Shown: positions 16,957 to 27,009 of the stretch, in pieces | Numbering within the stretch: position 1 is the first letter of the stretch | Layout of the letters: each line of letters opens with the position of its first letter | Source: Lachnospiraceae bacterium | Lineage (GTDB): Bacteria; Bacillota; Clostridia; Lachnospirales; Lachnospiraceae | Assembly: GCA_030523345.1 (NCBI GenBank) | Contig: JAUNIR010000019.1 | Coordinates: 1 to 32,094 of the forward strand | Direction: 5' to 3' | Length of the DNA: 32,094 bases | The notes under the pieces: generated by a model | Databases searched by the model: none | What the model saw: only the letters and a program-made list of their open reading frames with translations | Told to the model about the DNA's origin: nothing | Made by a program: the position numbers and the translations under genes

Positions 16957-19163
16957 ATTTCTATTATTCTATCTGACAAAGATGTGTATCTCTTTTGTTC
17001 ATCTGAATTATCTATCATTTCAAAGACCTGCGTATCACTTCCAAGAATAAGAACTGTGCTTTTAGCTCTTGTAACCGCTGTATAAAGCAAATTCCTTGAA
17101 AAAAGCATCTTAGGTCCTGAAAGTATTGGAATAATAACCGCAGGGTATTCACTACCCTGTGATTTATGTATTGTAATGGCATATGCAAGCTCAAGTTCAT
17201 CAAGGAGAGAATATGGATATTTTACAGTTTTCCCTTCCTCATACTCGACCGTCACAGTCTCGAGAACTGTGTTTATGTCTTTAATTACACCGGTGTCTCC
17301 ATTAAATACTCCTACGCCTTCCTCAATCACAACACCCTTTTGTGTTTTTATTTCCCATTCAAGTTGATAATTATTTTTTATGTGCATGACTTTATCCCCT
17401 TCTCTAAATAGGGTATCGCCATACTCCTTTTCCAATTTATCTACTGAAGGTGGATTCAGGTGTTTCTGAAGATACGGATTAAGTCCTTCTACTCCAAGAG
17501 GACCTCTTCTCATAGGAGTAAGGACCTGAATATCCAACGGATCTGCTCCTACGTAACTTGGAAGATTTCCGGTTATATATTTGATTATGTCAGACATAAT
17601 AGCCTGTTCATTATTTCTTCTGAGAAAAAAGAAGTCCTTACTTTTGTTATCAAGCCGTATATGATTTCCCGAATTAATTTCATGTGCATTTATAACTATA
17701 TCAGAGGCTTCATCCTGTCTAAATATCTTTTGAAGACAGACTACTGGAAATGCATTTGACTTAATAATATCTTTAAGAACACTTCCCGGTCCAACCGATG
17801 GAAGCTGATTTGTATCCCCTACAAGAACGAGTCTTGTTCCTATACTTATAGCCTTTAATAGTGCATTAAACAACTGAATATCTACCATAGACATTTCGTC
17901 TATTATAATTACATCTGCTTCTAAAGGATCATCTTCGTTCTTTTCAAATACAAATCCTTTCATATCCTCGCCCATAGATGGGTTCAAATGCAAGAGTCTC
18001 TGAATAGTTGAAGCTTCGTATCCTGTAGTCTCTGTCATTCTTTTAGCCGCTCTTCCAGTAGGCGCAGCCAGGTAAAAGTCTAGTGAGAGACTTTCTATAT
18101 ATTTGATTATAAGGTTAATAATGGTTGTTTTTCCTGTTCCTGGTCCACCTGTAATAACCGCAACACCATTTGATACAGCATTAACTATTGCCTCTTTCTG
18201 CAAGTCGTCGAGTACTATCCCTTCCTTATCTGACAGTTTATCTATTCTCTCGATAATTGCATCTTCATCACTATCTAATTTCACCGAAAGGTCCGAGAGC
18301 ATTCTTGCAACAGAAGCCTCTGTAAAATAAAAGATATTTGTATATATTCTTACCTCGTCATATTGTTCACTAACAATAAGTTTCTTATCCACATAAAGAT
18401 TCATTACTTGGGTAAAAATAATATCTTTGTCTACTGATAGAAGATACTCAGCTCTTAGTAATAGCTCATCTTTCGGTAGATAACAATGTCCTTTCGATAC
18501 TGCGTCAGACAAAACATATAAGATACCACATCTAATTCTATAATCAGAATTAACCTTAATGCCTGCTCTTGCTGCTATTTCATCCGCTTTCTTAAATCCA
18601 ACGCCGGAAATATCCTCTGCCAAAATATATGGATTTTCAGCAATAACTCTATAGCTTTCAAGACCATATTTATCATATATCTTATTCGCCAGGCTTAAAC
18701 TAACCCCATACCTTTGCAGGAAAACAAGAACTTCTCTGAAGTCCTTTTTTTCATTGATCTGAAGTGATATATCTCTTGCCTTATTTTCTGTAATTCCTTT
18801 TATAACAATTAATCGTTCAGGCTCTGATTCCATTATTTCTAATGTCTTGTCGCCAAATTCCTTTACAATTCTCTTAGCCATTGCGGGACCTATTCCCTTT
18901 ATGGCACCGGATGCTAAATATCTTTCGATAGTTACTACTGTAGTTGGGGCTTTTGTTTCGTATGATTTTACACTGAATTGTCTTCCATAGGTCCGATGAG
19001 TTGTGTATTCGCCTGTTACTTCAATCATCTCGCCTTCATCTGCATAACGAAAGGTACCGACGCATGTAACTTCCTCTGCCTCGGTACTTAATGAAAAAAC
19101 TGTATACCCTGTTTCTTCGATTCTGAAAATAATCTGGTCGATATAACCTGATAAAACTTCCAT
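16944..19163 (-). CDS. recD2: RecD2 (YrrC-type) DNA helicase
   Basis: This 739-residue superfamily 1B 5'-3' helicase has an N-terminal region with OB-like and helix-hairpin-helix segments (IKGIGPAMAKRI at about 88-99, ISGVGFKKADEIA at about 185-197) that marks the RecD2 type found without RecBC. The helicase core has Walker A GGPGTGKTT (339-347), Walker B IIDEMSMVD (near 420-428) and C-terminal motif VI near YTAVTRAKSTVLI. Its role is in replication-fork and recombinational DNA repair. The ATG follows the flgJ-like stop by 14 bases and has no clear ribosome site, but an in-frame stop two codons upstream rules out an earlier start; coupling to the preceding gene is likely. Confidence 0.94.
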   Translation of the reverse strand: MEVLSGYIDQIIFRIEETGYTVFSLSTEAEEVTCVGTFRYADEGEMIEVTGEYTTHRTYGRQFSVKSYETKAPTTVVTIERYLASGAIKGIGPAMAKRIVKEFGDKTLEIMESEPERLIVIKGITENKARDISLQINEKKDFREVLVFLQRYGVSLSLANKIYDKYGLESYRVIAENPYILAEDISGVGFKKADEIAARAGIKVNSDYRIRCGILYVLSDAVSKGHCYLPKDELLLRAEYLLSVDKDIIFTQVMNLYVDKKLIVSEQYDEVRIYTNIFYFTEASVARMLSDLSVKLDSDEDAIIERIDKLSDKEGIVLDDLQKEAIVNAVSNGVAVITGGPGTGKTTIINLIIKYIESLSLDFYLAAPTGRAAKRMTETTGYEASTIQRLLHLNPSMGEDMKGFVFEKNEDDPLEADVIIIDEMSMVDIQLFNALLKAISIGTRLVLVGDTNQLPSVGPGSVLKDIIKSNAFPVVCLQKIFRQDEASDIVINAHEINSGNHIRLDNKSKDFFFLRRNNEQAIMSDIIKYITGNLPSYVGADPLDIQVLTPMRRGPLGVEGLNPYLQKHLNPPSVDKLEKEYGDTLFREGDKVMHIKNNYQLEWEIKTQKGVVIEEGVGVFNGDTGVIKDINTVLETVTVEYEEGKTVKYPYSLLDELELAYAITIHKSQGSEYPAVIIPILSGPKMLFSRNLLYTAVTRAKSTVLILGSDTQVFEMIDNSDEQKRYTSLSDRIIEIGGI

Positions 19164-19177
19164 GTTTTAAATATGAT

Positions 19178-19624
19178 TTATTCGTCTTCTGTGACTGCAG
19201 TCGACGCAGCTTCAACAGCTGATGTATCGTCTGTCTTTTGATCTGTTACTTCCTGCATATTTTCTGCAGGCTTTATTGTATCAGGTGAATAATTTCTCTT
19301 CATCTGATCAAAAAGTATTTTTGCTAGACCCATATCCTGGTTCTCTGTAACTTTGCCAGCATATTCCTTTATAAGGCTGTCTTTATAATATCCCTGAAGA
19401 GTGGACATAGAACCACTAGACATTTCATCTCCATCTGTGAATGTCTCCATTGCCTGTTTTAAAACCTGCTCTACAAAATAAGATTCAAAGTCCTTACAGA
19501 CTTTCATTAATTCTTCGTCTGAAGCACCTGATAAGTCCTTTGAAGCTGAAGCGCTAAGCTTTTTATTCTGCGCATCTGTTGCGGCTTTAGCATAATAATC
19601 TGTATATAATGATCCAATATCCAT
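19178..19624 (-). CDS. FlgJ-type flagellar rod-binding protein
   Basis: This 148-residue protein matches the N-terminal rod-binding domain of FlgJ (about residues 35-112; LMKVCKDFESYFVEQVLKQA is the core motif). It lacks the C-terminal muramidase domain of proteobacterial FlgJ, which is the usual state in Firmicutes, where a separate enzyme opens the wall. A Thr/Glu/Asp-rich tail completes it. It follows the rod gene flhP by 16 bases with AGGG as a modest ribosome site. Expected role: chaperone or scaffold for rod assembly beneath the wall. Confidence 0.88.
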   Translation of the reverse strand: MDIGSLYTDYYAKAATDAQNKKLSASASKDLSGASDEELMKVCKDFESYFVEQVLKQAMETFTDGDEMSSGSMSTLQGYYKDSLIKEYAGKVTENQDMGLAKILFDQMKRNYSPDTIKPAENMQEVTDQKTDDTSAVEAASTAVTEDE

Positions 19625-19640
19625 GTCTTAACCCTGTCTA

Positions 19641-20468
19641 TTATCTACGAAGTTCGTTAGCTTCCTGCATCATTGTATCTGACGCCTGAATTACCTTTGA
19701 GTTCATCTCATAAGCACGCTGTGCAATGATAAGATTTACCATTTCATCAGCAACCTGAACGTTTGAATTTTCTATATATCCCTGTCTTACTTCACTTCTC
19801 CTAATGTTTGGAGCTGTAGCTTCATTAATAGCTGCTCCTGAAGCTGCTGTTACAGCAAAGAGAGAATCACCTTTCTTTTCAAGTCCAGCTGGATTCTGGA
19901 ACTGCCATGTACCCACCTGCATTCCAGCAATCTGCTCCAAATTATTCTGTGCGTTTGGATACCAGAGCTGTCCATCTGAATCAACAACTATTTCGCTTGT
20001 ATAATACTGGTTATTATTAGGTACAGTAATTGGATTTCCTGCTGTATTAAGTACTAACAATCCATCTGAATTGGTAAGTGCGAGTGTATTATTAGGTCCG
20101 AGTGCCCAGTTAAAATTACCATTACGTGTATAATAAATCTGCTGGTCTTCACCTCTTACCGCAAAGAATCCATCACCATTGATAGCTAATGCAGCGTCAT
20201 TCTCTGAAGCAAGGAATGCACCCTGTGTAAACTGTGAGGTAATAGCTGCATTTCTTACACCAAGTCCAACCTGTGCTCCTACTGGCTTATCCTCACCATT
20301 TGCCGATGTAGTACGTGTCTGAAGTGTCTGGTATAAAAGTGATTTAAACTCGTTAACTTCGGTTTTGAAACCAATTGTATTTACGTTAGCAATATTATTA
20401 GCAATAGTATCAACGTTATTCTGCTGTGCTATCATTCCTGTAGCGCCGGCCCATAATGCTCTTACCAT
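19641..20468 (-). CDS. Flagellar basal-body rod protein, FlgG/FlhP type
   Basis: This 275-residue rod protein has the conserved N-terminal helix (MVRALWAGATGMIAQQNNVD), the family ANNIANVNTIGFK motif, a central beta domain and the C-terminal helix NSNVQVADEMVNLIIAQRAYEMN. It has no signal peptide, as expected for export by the flagellar type III system. Length and sequence fit FlgG (distal rod). Its position after an flhO-like gene and mbl matches flhP of Bacillus subtilis, so either name may be used. The ATG has a perfect AGGAGG 8 bases upstream. Confidence 0.93.
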   Translation of the reverse strand: MVRALWAGATGMIAQQNNVDTIANNIANVNTIGFKTEVNEFKSLLYQTLQTRTTSANGEDKPVGAQVGLGVRNAAITSQFTQGAFLASENDAALAINGDGFFAVRGEDQQIYYTRNGNFNWALGPNNTLALTNSDGLLVLNTAGNPITVPNNNQYYTSEIVVDSDGQLWYPNAQNNLEQIAGMQVGTWQFQNPAGLEKKGDSLFAVTAASGAAINEATAPNIRRSEVRQGYIENSNVQVADEMVNLIIAQRAYEMNSKVIQASDTMMQEANELRR

Positions 20469-20486
20469 AATCTTATCCTCCTAAAA

Positions 20487-21266
20487 TTAACCGTTCACCT
20501 GTCCAACTCTTGTTACTGCTGTCTCAAGAGTAGAATCAATTGCCTGAATCATTTTCTGGTTTGTTTCATAGGCTCTGGTGAAGTTAATAAGATCAACCAT
20601 TTCCTGTACAACCTGAACATTTGAATCTTCAAGATATCCTGAGATTACCTGGGCTTCGGCCGGTTTTTCCGTTGCCCCCTCTAATGGTGTTAAATAATTC
20701 TCTCCGTATTTTTCAAGGAAATCATAGTTGTCGAAGTCAGTCACCTGAATCTGGGCTTGTGCCTGATCATTTAAATATACAGTTCCAAATCTATCAACCC
20801 TAAACTGGGCCATTGGATCAAGAACTATATGATTTCCTCCTTTATCAAGTAAGAAATCTCCATTCTTATTTACAAGTTCGCCCTTTACATTCAATGTAAA
20901 GTGTCCATCTCTTGTATATTTTACAGATGATTCTCCATTTTTATTTGTGAACTCTACTGCGAAAAATCCGTTTCCAGAAAGTGCCATGTCGAAAGTGTTG
21001 CCGGTCTCATGAATTGGGCCTTGTGAATAATCGGTGTAAACTTCACCGATTTTCACTCCCATATTCATAGCGCCAAGCTTTTTTGTTACGCCAGGCTCAG
21101 ATGTGTCATTAATTTTGTAGGCAAGTACATCATAGAAGGCTTCAGATGTGGATCCTTCCTTTTTATAGCCAGTTGTGGCTGAATTTGCCATGTTGTTTGC
21201 CAGTATGTCAACTCGCCTCTGTTCGTTGAGCATACCCCAGTTTGCTGTGTAAAGTCCCTTAACCAT
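20487..21266 (-). CDS. Flagellar basal-body rod protein, FlgF/FlhO type
   Basis: This 259-residue protein is a second, shorter member of the rod/hook family: N-terminal ANNMANSATTGYK motif, a central variable domain, and C-terminal NVQVVQEMVDLINFTRAYETNQ. The paired order with a FlgG-type gene just downstream and mbl upstream matches flhO-flhP in Bacillus subtilis. It forms part of the rod crossing the peptidoglycan. CAGGAGAA precedes the ATG. The 112-base gap to mbl contains an inverted repeat rather than an obvious motility (sigma-D) promoter, so expression may depend on mbl read-through. Confidence 0.92.
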   Translation of the reverse strand: MVKGLYTANWGMLNEQRRVDILANNMANSATTGYKKEGSTSEAFYDVLAYKINDTSEPGVTKKLGAMNMGVKIGEVYTDYSQGPIHETGNTFDMALSGNGFFAVEFTNKNGESSVKYTRDGHFTLNVKGELVNKNGDFLLDKGGNHIVLDPMAQFRVDRFGTVYLNDQAQAQIQVTDFDNYDFLEKYGENYLTPLEGATEKPAEAQVISGYLEDSNVQVVQEMVDLINFTRAYETNQKMIQAIDSTLETAVTRVGQVNG

Positions 21267-21306
21267 ATTTCTCCTGTTCTAACTGAGTCCCTAATTCAGT
21301 AAAACC

Positions 21307-21362
21307 CGGTCTATTAAATCTTTTCCATATAGATGTAAAAAGTTCCCGCATCTAATAGACCG
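21307..21362 (-). repeat. Inverted repeat between mbl and flhO-type gene
   Basis: Arms of 13 bases (cggtctattaaat and atctaatagaccg on the plus strand) pair with a single G-U mismatch position, enclosing about 30 bases that contain a smaller AGATG/CATCT hairpin. On the minus strand GGGTTTTAC follows, a weak T-run. It could be a leaky terminator that sets the ratio of Mbl to rod proteins, or an RNA-processing site. Confidence 0.55.
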
Positions 21363-21378
21363 CTCTCATAGTCAAAAA

Positions 21379-22380
21379 CTACTCGATGTCATCTTCATCG
21401 TATCCAGAGAGGAATTCAACATACTTACCTGTTCCGATAGCAACCGCTGTCATTGGATCCTCTGCTGTCATAGTATTGATACCCATCTTATATGCTATTA
21501 AGTCTTCAAGTCCTCTAAGAAGACTTCCACCACCTGTAAGTACAATACCTCTGTCAGCAATGTCTGCTGCAAGCTCAGGTGGAGTTCTCTCAAGCACGCT
21601 ATGGATAGCTTCTACTATCTGAGATGTTGTTTCTCTTAAAGCTTCTTCTGTTTCTTCACTAGATACCTTAACAGTTCTAGGAAGACCTGTAACGAGGTTA
21701 CGTCCTCTTACTTCAAGATAATCAATCTCTGGTCTCTTAAATGCTGTACCAATTTTTATCTTAAGCTCTTCTGCTGTTCTTTCACCAATAAGCAGATTGT
21801 GCTTTTTTCTCATGTATCTGACAATAGCTTCATCGAAGTCATCACCAGCAATCTTGATAGATGTTGATACAACCGCACCGCCAAGAGAAATAACTGCTAT
21901 ATCTGTAGTACCACCACCGATATCTACAATCATATTACCCTGAGGTCTAGTAATATCAATTCCTGCACCAATTGCTGCTGCTATAGGCTCTTCAATGATT
22001 TCAACAAATCTTGCACCAGCCTGATATGTAGCATCTTCAACCGCCTTCTTTTCAACTTCTGTAACACCAGATGGTACACATACGCTGATACGAGGCTTTC
22101 TGAAGCTCTTCTTACCTATAGCCTTCTGAATGAAGTACTTAAGCATCTTCTCAGTAACTGTATAGTCTGAAATAACACCCTGTCTAAGTGGTCTTACAGC
22201 TACAATATTACCTGGTGTTCTACCAAGCATAAGTCTTGCTTCTTCGCCTATTGCCTTTATTTTATTTGTGTCTCTGTCAAAAGCAACTACTGAAGGCTCT
22301 TTCAGCACAACACCCTTACCTCTGACATATACGAGAATACTCGCTGTTCCTAAATCTATTCCAATGTCGGTATAAGCCAT
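21379..22380 (-). CDS. mbl: Rod-shape determining actin homologue, Mbl/MreB family
   Basis: This 333-residue cytoplasmic filament protein of the bacterial actin family guides lateral wall synthesis. Actin-fold motifs are clear: phosphate-1 GIDLGTASILVY at 7-18, the EEPIAAAIGAG region near 140, phosphate-2 DIGGGTTDIAV near 165-175, and the adenosine motif GIVLTGGGSLLRG near 285. Placement before flhO-flhP-type rod genes matches mbl of Bacillus subtilis rather than mreB of the mreBCD cluster; the sequence alone does not separate them. It is the first gene of its operon, with TTAGGAGA as ribosome site and its own promoter. Confidence 0.93.
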   Translation of the reverse strand: MAYTDIGIDLGTASILVYVRGKGVVLKEPSVVAFDRDTNKIKAIGEEARLMLGRTPGNIVAVRPLRQGVISDYTVTEKMLKYFIQKAIGKKSFRKPRISVCVPSGVTEVEKKAVEDATYQAGARFVEIIEEPIAAAIGAGIDITRPQGNMIVDIGGGTTDIAVISLGGAVVSTSIKIAGDDFDEAIVRYMRKKHNLLIGERTAEELKIKIGTAFKRPEIDYLEVRGRNLVTGLPRTVKVSSEETEEALRETTSQIVEAIHSVLERTPPELAADIADRGIVLTGGGSLLRGLEDLIAYKMGINTMTAEDPMTAVAIGTGKYVEFLSGYDEDDIE

Positions 22381-22416
22381 AACTATTGTCTCCTAAAATA
22401 ATCCCTTATCTTACTC

Positions 22417-22453
22417 AAGCAGGCGCTCCTGCTTTATGCCCACTCCTAGGCAT
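22417..22453 (-). other. Two hairpins in the mbl leader RNA
   Basis: On the minus strand the leader between promoter and mbl holds two adjacent stem-loops. The first is ATGCC/GGCAT at 22436-22453, close to the predicted 5' end. The second is a 7-base-pair GC-rich stem AAGCAGG/CCTGCTT with a 4-base loop at 22417-22434. No T-run follows either, so they are not terminators. They could stabilise the 5' end of the long transcript or be a protein-binding site. Confidence 0.55.
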
Positions 22454-22467
22454 AAACATACAGATAT

Positions 22468-22496
22468 AGTATACCTCAATGTGATAGACTTTTCAA
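22468..22496 (-). promoter_or_regulatory. Sigma-A-type promoter of the mbl operon
   Basis: On the minus strand TTGAAA (22491-22496) is separated by exactly 17 bases from TATACT (22468-22473). The predicted start is near 22461, giving a leader of about 80 bases with two hairpins. It lies between the uvrA terminator and mbl and is the only good promoter I see for the long cluster down to glmM. Confidence 0.8.
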
Positions 22497-22527
22497 TTTG
22501 AATTCGTTCATATACATCTGAATTCGT

Positions 22528-22588
22528 AAAAAAACACAGAGACATATGAAAGCGACAAGTCCTTTTGTCATTTTCATACGCCTCCGTG
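22528..22588 (-). terminator. Long intrinsic terminator after uvrA
   Basis: On the minus strand the segment from CACGGAG to CTCTGTG folds into a hairpin of more than 20 base pairs with a few G-U pairs and one mismatch near the apex, and is followed by seven T residues (22528-22534). It lies 45 bases past the uvrA stop and separates the repair operon from the mbl operon. Confidence 0.88.
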
Positions 22589-22633
22589 CTACATTATATA
22601 TCGGATTTGTAACGTAAAACTTTATACTTTTTA

Positions 22634-25477
22634 TTATTTATTCAAATATTTTTTTACATACTGTCCAGTATATGATTTCGGATTCTCTGCCACTTCTTCT
22701 GGGGTCCCCGTTGCTATAACAGTTCCTCCTCCTTCACCACCTTCTGGTCCCATATCTATAATATAATCCGCCGTCTTGATTACATCCAGGTTGTGTTCAA
22801 TAACTACTACCGTATTTCCACCTTCTTTTAGTCTTGCAAGAATGTCCACTAGCTTATGTACATCCGCAAAATGAAGTCCTGTTGTAGGTTCATCAAGAAC
22901 ATATATTGTTCTTCCTGTGCTTCTCTTTGACAATTCCGTAGCAAGCTTAATTCTCTGAGCTTCTCCTCCTGAAAGCTGCGTAGAAGGTTGGCCAAGTCTT
23001 ATATAGCCAAGACCAACTTCATTAAGTGTTTCAATCTTTCTCTTAATTGAAGGAATATTTTCGAAAAATTTGCAGGCTTCTTCAACTGTCATATTGAGAA
23101 CATCATAGATGCTCTTTCCCTTGTATTTTACATCTAGAGTCTCACGATTGTATCTCTTTCCATGGCATACCTCACAAGGAACATAAACATCTGGAAGGAA
23201 ATGCATTTCTATTTTAATAATTCCATCTCCAGAGCACGCTTCGCATCGTCCACCCTTAACATTAAAACTAAACCTTCCCTTAGCATACCCCTTTTCCTTT
23301 GCGTCCTGAGTAGATGCAAAAAGATCCCTTATAAGGTCAAACACTCCTGTGTAGGTCGCTGGATTAGACCTTGGTGTACGACCAATAGGCGACTGGTCAA
23401 TGCAAATAATTTTATCTAAATTTTCAGTTCCTTCTATACCGTCATGTTTCCCTGCAATAACTCTTGCTCTATTAAGCGTTCTCGCAAGTGACTTATGGAG
23501 TATTTCATTGACAAGTGATGATTTACCGCTACCAGATACTCCCGTTACACATGTCATTACGCCAAGTGGTACCTTAACATTTATATTCTTAAGATTATTT
23601 TCTCTGGCCCCCTTAACGGTAAGATATCCTGTAGGCTTCTTTCTCTTATCTGGTACTGGGATTTTAAGTTTCCCAGAAAGATACTGACCCGTTATGGACT
23701 CTTTACACTTCATTATATCCTTTGCAGTTCCAGCAGCCACAATTTCACCGCCGTGTTCTCCAGCTTTAGGACCTATATCTACAAGAAAATCTGCCTCAAG
23801 CATTGTATCTTCGTCATGCTCTACTACTATAAGTGTGTTTCCTAAATCTCTAAGATTTTTAAGGGCTCCAAGGAGTTTGTCATTGTCCCTTTGGTGTAAT
23901 CCTATACTTGGCTCATCCAAAATATATGCTACTCCTACAAGTCCCGAGCCAATCTGCGTCGCGAGTCTTATTCTCTGAGCCTCACCGCCAGACAACGAAC
24001 CTGTTGCTCTTGATAAAGTAAGATAGTCAAGCCCTACTTCTACAAGGAATGAAAGACGAGCGTTTATTTCTTTCAGTATCACCTTACCAATTAATTTTTG
24101 CTGTTCAGTAAGGTTTAGTTCTTCCATAAACTTCTTAAGATTTACTACAGAAAGGGAAGTTAACTCATGAATATTCCTTTCACCTACCGTTACAGCTAAC
24201 GCTGATGGTTTAAGTCTCTGTCCTCCACATTCAGCACATGGAGAAAATCTCATATAAGTTTCATATTCAGCTTTTGATGACTCGGAGAACGTTTCTTTAT
24301 AGCGTCTCTCAACATTCTTAATAAGTCCTTCAAAAGGAACATCATATACGCCTTCTCCACGCATTCCCTTATATTTGACTTTAAGAACCCTTCCATCTGT
24401 CCCATTTATTAATACATGGTGCATGTTATCAGGGAACTTATCAATTGGGGTATTAAATATATCGAATTTATATGCTTCTCCTATACTTTTTAAAACAGCG
24501 TAAGAAAAACTTGATGTATCCTTGCACGACTGCCATCCCATAACGGCAATGGCACCTTCGGCAATAGTCAAACTTTTGTCTGGAATCATTAATTCTTCAT
24601 CAAATTCCATCTTATATCCAAGTCCCGCACACACAGGGCAAGCTCCAAAAGGGTTATTGAATGAAAAACTTCTTGGCTCTATTTCATCAATACTTATTCC
24701 ACAATCTGGGCACGCAAAGCTCTGCGAAAAAGTCATCATCTCAGCCCCAACAACATCTACATATACAAGGTTTTCCGAAAGATCCATTACATTTTCTATT
24801 GAATCAGTAAGTCTTTTTTCAATGCCTGGTTTGACTATAAGTCTATCTACTATTACTTCTATATTGTGCTTTATGTTTTTATCTAATGTGATTTCTTCTG
24901 ATAGATCATACTGATTACCGTCCACTCTTACTCTGGCATAACCAGATTTTTTGGCACGTTCTAAAACCTTTTCATGCATTCCCTTTCTTCCACGCACTAC
25001 TGGTGCAAGAAGCATAAATTTCGTGCCCTCAGGAAGTGCCATAATAGCATCTACCATCTGGTCCACAGTTTGCTTTTCAATTTCTCTTCCACACTGTGGA
25101 CAATGTGGTGTACCAATTCTTGCGAAGAGGAGTCGGAAGTAATCATAGATTTCTGTTACTGTGCCGACCGTTGATCTAGGATTTCTATTCGTCGATTTCT
25201 GGTCTATAGATATTGCAGGTGGAAGGCCCTCTATCTTCTCTACCTCAGGCTTTTCCATCTGTCCCAAAAATTGCCTAGCATAAGACGACAGAGACTCCAT
25301 ATAGCGTCTCTGTCCTTCTGCATAAATCGTATCAAATGCCAACGATGACTTTCCAGAACCCGATAATCCTGTTAGTACAACAAACTGGTTTCTTGGAATA
25401 TCAATCGATATATCTTTTAGGTTGTGCTCTTTGGCACCTCTGATTCTAATAAAATCAGTTACTTTCTTTTCACTCAA
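22634..25477 (-). CDS. uvrA: Excinuclease ABC subunit A
   Basis: This 947-residue ATPase recognises bulky DNA damage with UvrB. Two ABC modules are visible: first Walker [10 protein letters not shown] near 37-45 and second GVSGSGKSS near 643-651, with two LSGGEAQRI signatures and two LDEP Walker B motifs. The Zn-binding Cys pairs are present in the first half (CPQCGRE, CPDCG with CPVCAG) and second half (CEACSGDG with CEVCHG). The start is TTG at 25475-25477, supported by GGTGA 7 bases upstream and [14 protein letters not shown] as a normal UvrA N-terminus; no ATG lies near. Two bases separate it from the AlgJ-like stop, so translation is probably coupled. Confidence 0.97.
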   Translation of the reverse strand: MSEKKVTDFIRIRGAKEHNLKDISIDIPRNQFVVLTGLSGSGKSSLAFDTIYAEGQRRYMESLSSYARQFLGQMEKPEVEKIEGLPPAISIDQKSTNRNPRSTVGTVTEIYDYFRLLFARIGTPHCPQCGREIEKQTVDQMVDAIMALPEGTKFMLLAPVVRGRKGMHEKVLERAKKSGYARVRVDGNQYDLSEEITLDKNIKHNIEVIVDRLIVKPGIEKRLTDSIENVMDLSENLVYVDVVGAEMMTFSQSFACPDCGISIDEIEPRSFSFNNPFGACPVCAGLGYKMEFDEELMIPDKSLTIAEGAIAVMGWQSCKDTSSFSYAVLKSIGEAYKFDIFNTPIDKFPDNMHHVLINGTDGRVLKVKYKGMRGEGVYDVPFEGLIKNVERRYKETFSESSKAEYETYMRFSPCAECGGQRLKPSALAVTVGERNIHELTSLSVVNLKKFMEELNLTEQQKLIGKVILKEINARLSFLVEVGLDYLTLSRATGSLSGGEAQRIRLATQIGSGLVGVAYILDEPSIGLHQRDNDKLLGALKNLRDLGNTLIVVEHDEDTMLEADFLVDIGPKAGEHGGEIVAAGTAKDIMKCKESITGQYLSGKLKIPVPDKRKKPTGYLTVKGARENNLKNINVKVPLGVMTCVTGVSGSGKSSLVNEILHKSLARTLNRARVIAGKHDGIEGTENLDKIICIDQSPIGRTPRSNPATYTGVFDLIRDLFASTQDAKEKGYAKGRFSFNVKGGRCEACSGDGIIKIEMHFLPDVYVPCEVCHGKRYNRETLDVKYKGKSIYDVLNMTVEEACKFFENIPSIKRKIETLNEVGLGYIRLGQPSTQLSGGEAQRIKLATELSKRSTGRTIYVLDEPTTGLHFADVHKLVDILARLKEGGNTVVVIEHNLDVIKTADYIIDMGPEGGEGGGTVIATGTPEEVAENPKSYTGQYVKKYLNK

Positions 25478-25479
25478 TT

Positions 25480-27006
25480 CTATTCACCATATGTTATTGT
25501 AAATGTCTCTACAACAAACTGCTCTCCACTCGTCTCATCCACAGCTATAACTTGCATTTCACATGGAGCCAAATATCTTCTCTGGACATCAATTTCGAAA
25601 TACTTTTTATTGTCTTCTACTGATTCTTTGTGAAGATTATCATAATCAAGCTCCAAATAATTACCATCTATTAGGAGATATAAGTCAAGATCCTTTGTTT
25701 TTTCATAGTTATGAATATAACCAGCCATCGATACAATACTTGCGCCATCTTCTGGATTTATTTTTAGTATATTTCCATCTCGTAAAGCCCCGGTAACTCT
25801 CGTGATAGAATACTCCAAATCGGCAGGCTTTGAAATTTCTTTTAAACCATTTTCAGAAACCTGGTTATATGATTTTTCATAATAATAATCCCCAAGTTCA
25901 GTCGATAGTGGCATTTCCCCAGTAATGCTTCTCTCTGCAGTCTCAAAAATAACCGCATCAGGGAATAGTAAATTCACAATATACTGAAGATATCTATAAT
26001 TCTGTCTATGAATATAATAGACTTCGGTAAATCTATTAGTATAGAACTTAGAATATGTTGCGAAATAGCTATCTGTGAATATGACAAGCCTCTTGCCATT
26101 AGTCACTTCAGGATTCATATAATGAGCATAGAATGTAGGAACTTCAAGTTTAATTCCCGTAGCAAGGTATGCACCTGCATCCTGTGATGTATCAGAAATA
26201 AGCGTATATACTGGCACGTCATCATCAATAGGAAAATCCGACTGATCTAGATTTGTTCTCTTTTCGAATCCAAGAGAATAATCTGCTTCTGATAGTGGCC
26301 TCACATCATCAAACCACTGTTGAACATGATCATCTAGCAGCTTTTGACCAATCATGGATCCATATTCGTTCCAATGAGTCGCATCATATTTTTTGTTATA
26401 TACAACAAGATTTTCTTTAGCCTTCAATAATTCATTATATGGAATGACATACTCTATTTCAGAATTCGCAAGTCTAGAGCTCATATACTCTATTACACTC
26501 GTCTCATCCTCCTTAACATGCACCGATTTAGGAAAATGCTCTGGATATATAGACTTTTTATCAGGCGCAAGAAAATATAAAAACTTAATATCTCTGCTCT
26601 TAAGATAGTCATTCGTCTTCTCTAAATAATTAACTAAAGAATCCATGTACTCAGGATTTGTGTTAAGCTTTTGGTATGCGGCAACATAATCCTTATCCTT
26701 GTAATAAATATGTCCGTCCTCTCCATACATAAATAAAGGATGTACCATAACATGGAAAATATCGTCAGAAAGCTTTGTATATTCATATATTGCAGCTGAT
26801 CTGAAGCCTATTCTGTCATCAACATAGTCTTCTATTGTACGAATTGTCTCCGTATCCATAGAAAAACCAGGCCATTCGGTCAGTGTTTTATTATCGATAT
26901 CTGAAGACTTATACTGTTCGTGGTCCATTAATACCGTAGGAACGATTAGTAGAACCATAAATATCAGTATAAATATTAAGTTGTATACGATTCTTGATTT
27001 TTTCAT
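25480..27006 (-). CDS. AlgJ/AlgX-like SGNH O-acetylation protein
   Basis: This 508-residue protein has a single N-terminal membrane helix (about 7-26) and an extracytoplasmic SGNH-hydrolase-like domain of the AlgX/AlgJ (DHHW) type. Candidate catalytic residues are Ser313 in [10 protein letters not shown], and Asp208 with His211 in [10 protein letters not shown]. The spacing is D-x-x-H rather than the D-x-H of AlgX and the DHHW motif. The C-terminal 130 residues form a further beta-rich part. Such proteins work with MBOAT proteins to place acyl groups on exported glycans; the MBOAT gene is directly upstream, with 3 bases between. The ATG has no ribosome site, so coupling is likely. The acceptor polymer is unknown. 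Confidence 0.82.
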   Translation of the reverse strand: MKKSRIVYNLIFILIFMVLLIVPTVLMDHEQYKSSDIDNKTLTEWPGFSMDTETIRTIEDYVDDRIGFRSAAIYEYTKLSDDIFHVMVHPLFMYGEDGHIYYKDKDYVAAYQKLNTNPEYMDSLVNYLEKTNDYLKSRDIKFLYFLAPDKKSIYPEHFPKSVHVKEDETSVIEYMSSRLANSEIEYVIPYNELLKAKENLVVYNKKYDATHWNEYGSMIGQKLLDDHVQQWFDDVRPLSEADYSLGFEKRTNLDQSDFPIDDDVPVYTLISDTSQDAGAYLATGIKLEVPTFYAHYMNPEVTNGKRLVIFTDSYFATYSKFYTNRFTEVYYIHRQNYRYLQYIVNLLFPDAVIFETAERSITGEMPLSTELGDYYYEKSYNQVSENGLKEISKPADLEYSITRVTGALRDGNILKINPEDGASIVSMAGYIHNYEKTKDLDLYLLIDGNYLELDYDNLHKESVEDNKKYFEIDVQRRYLAPCEMQVIAVDETSGEQFVVETFTITYGE

Positions 27007-27009
27007 ATT

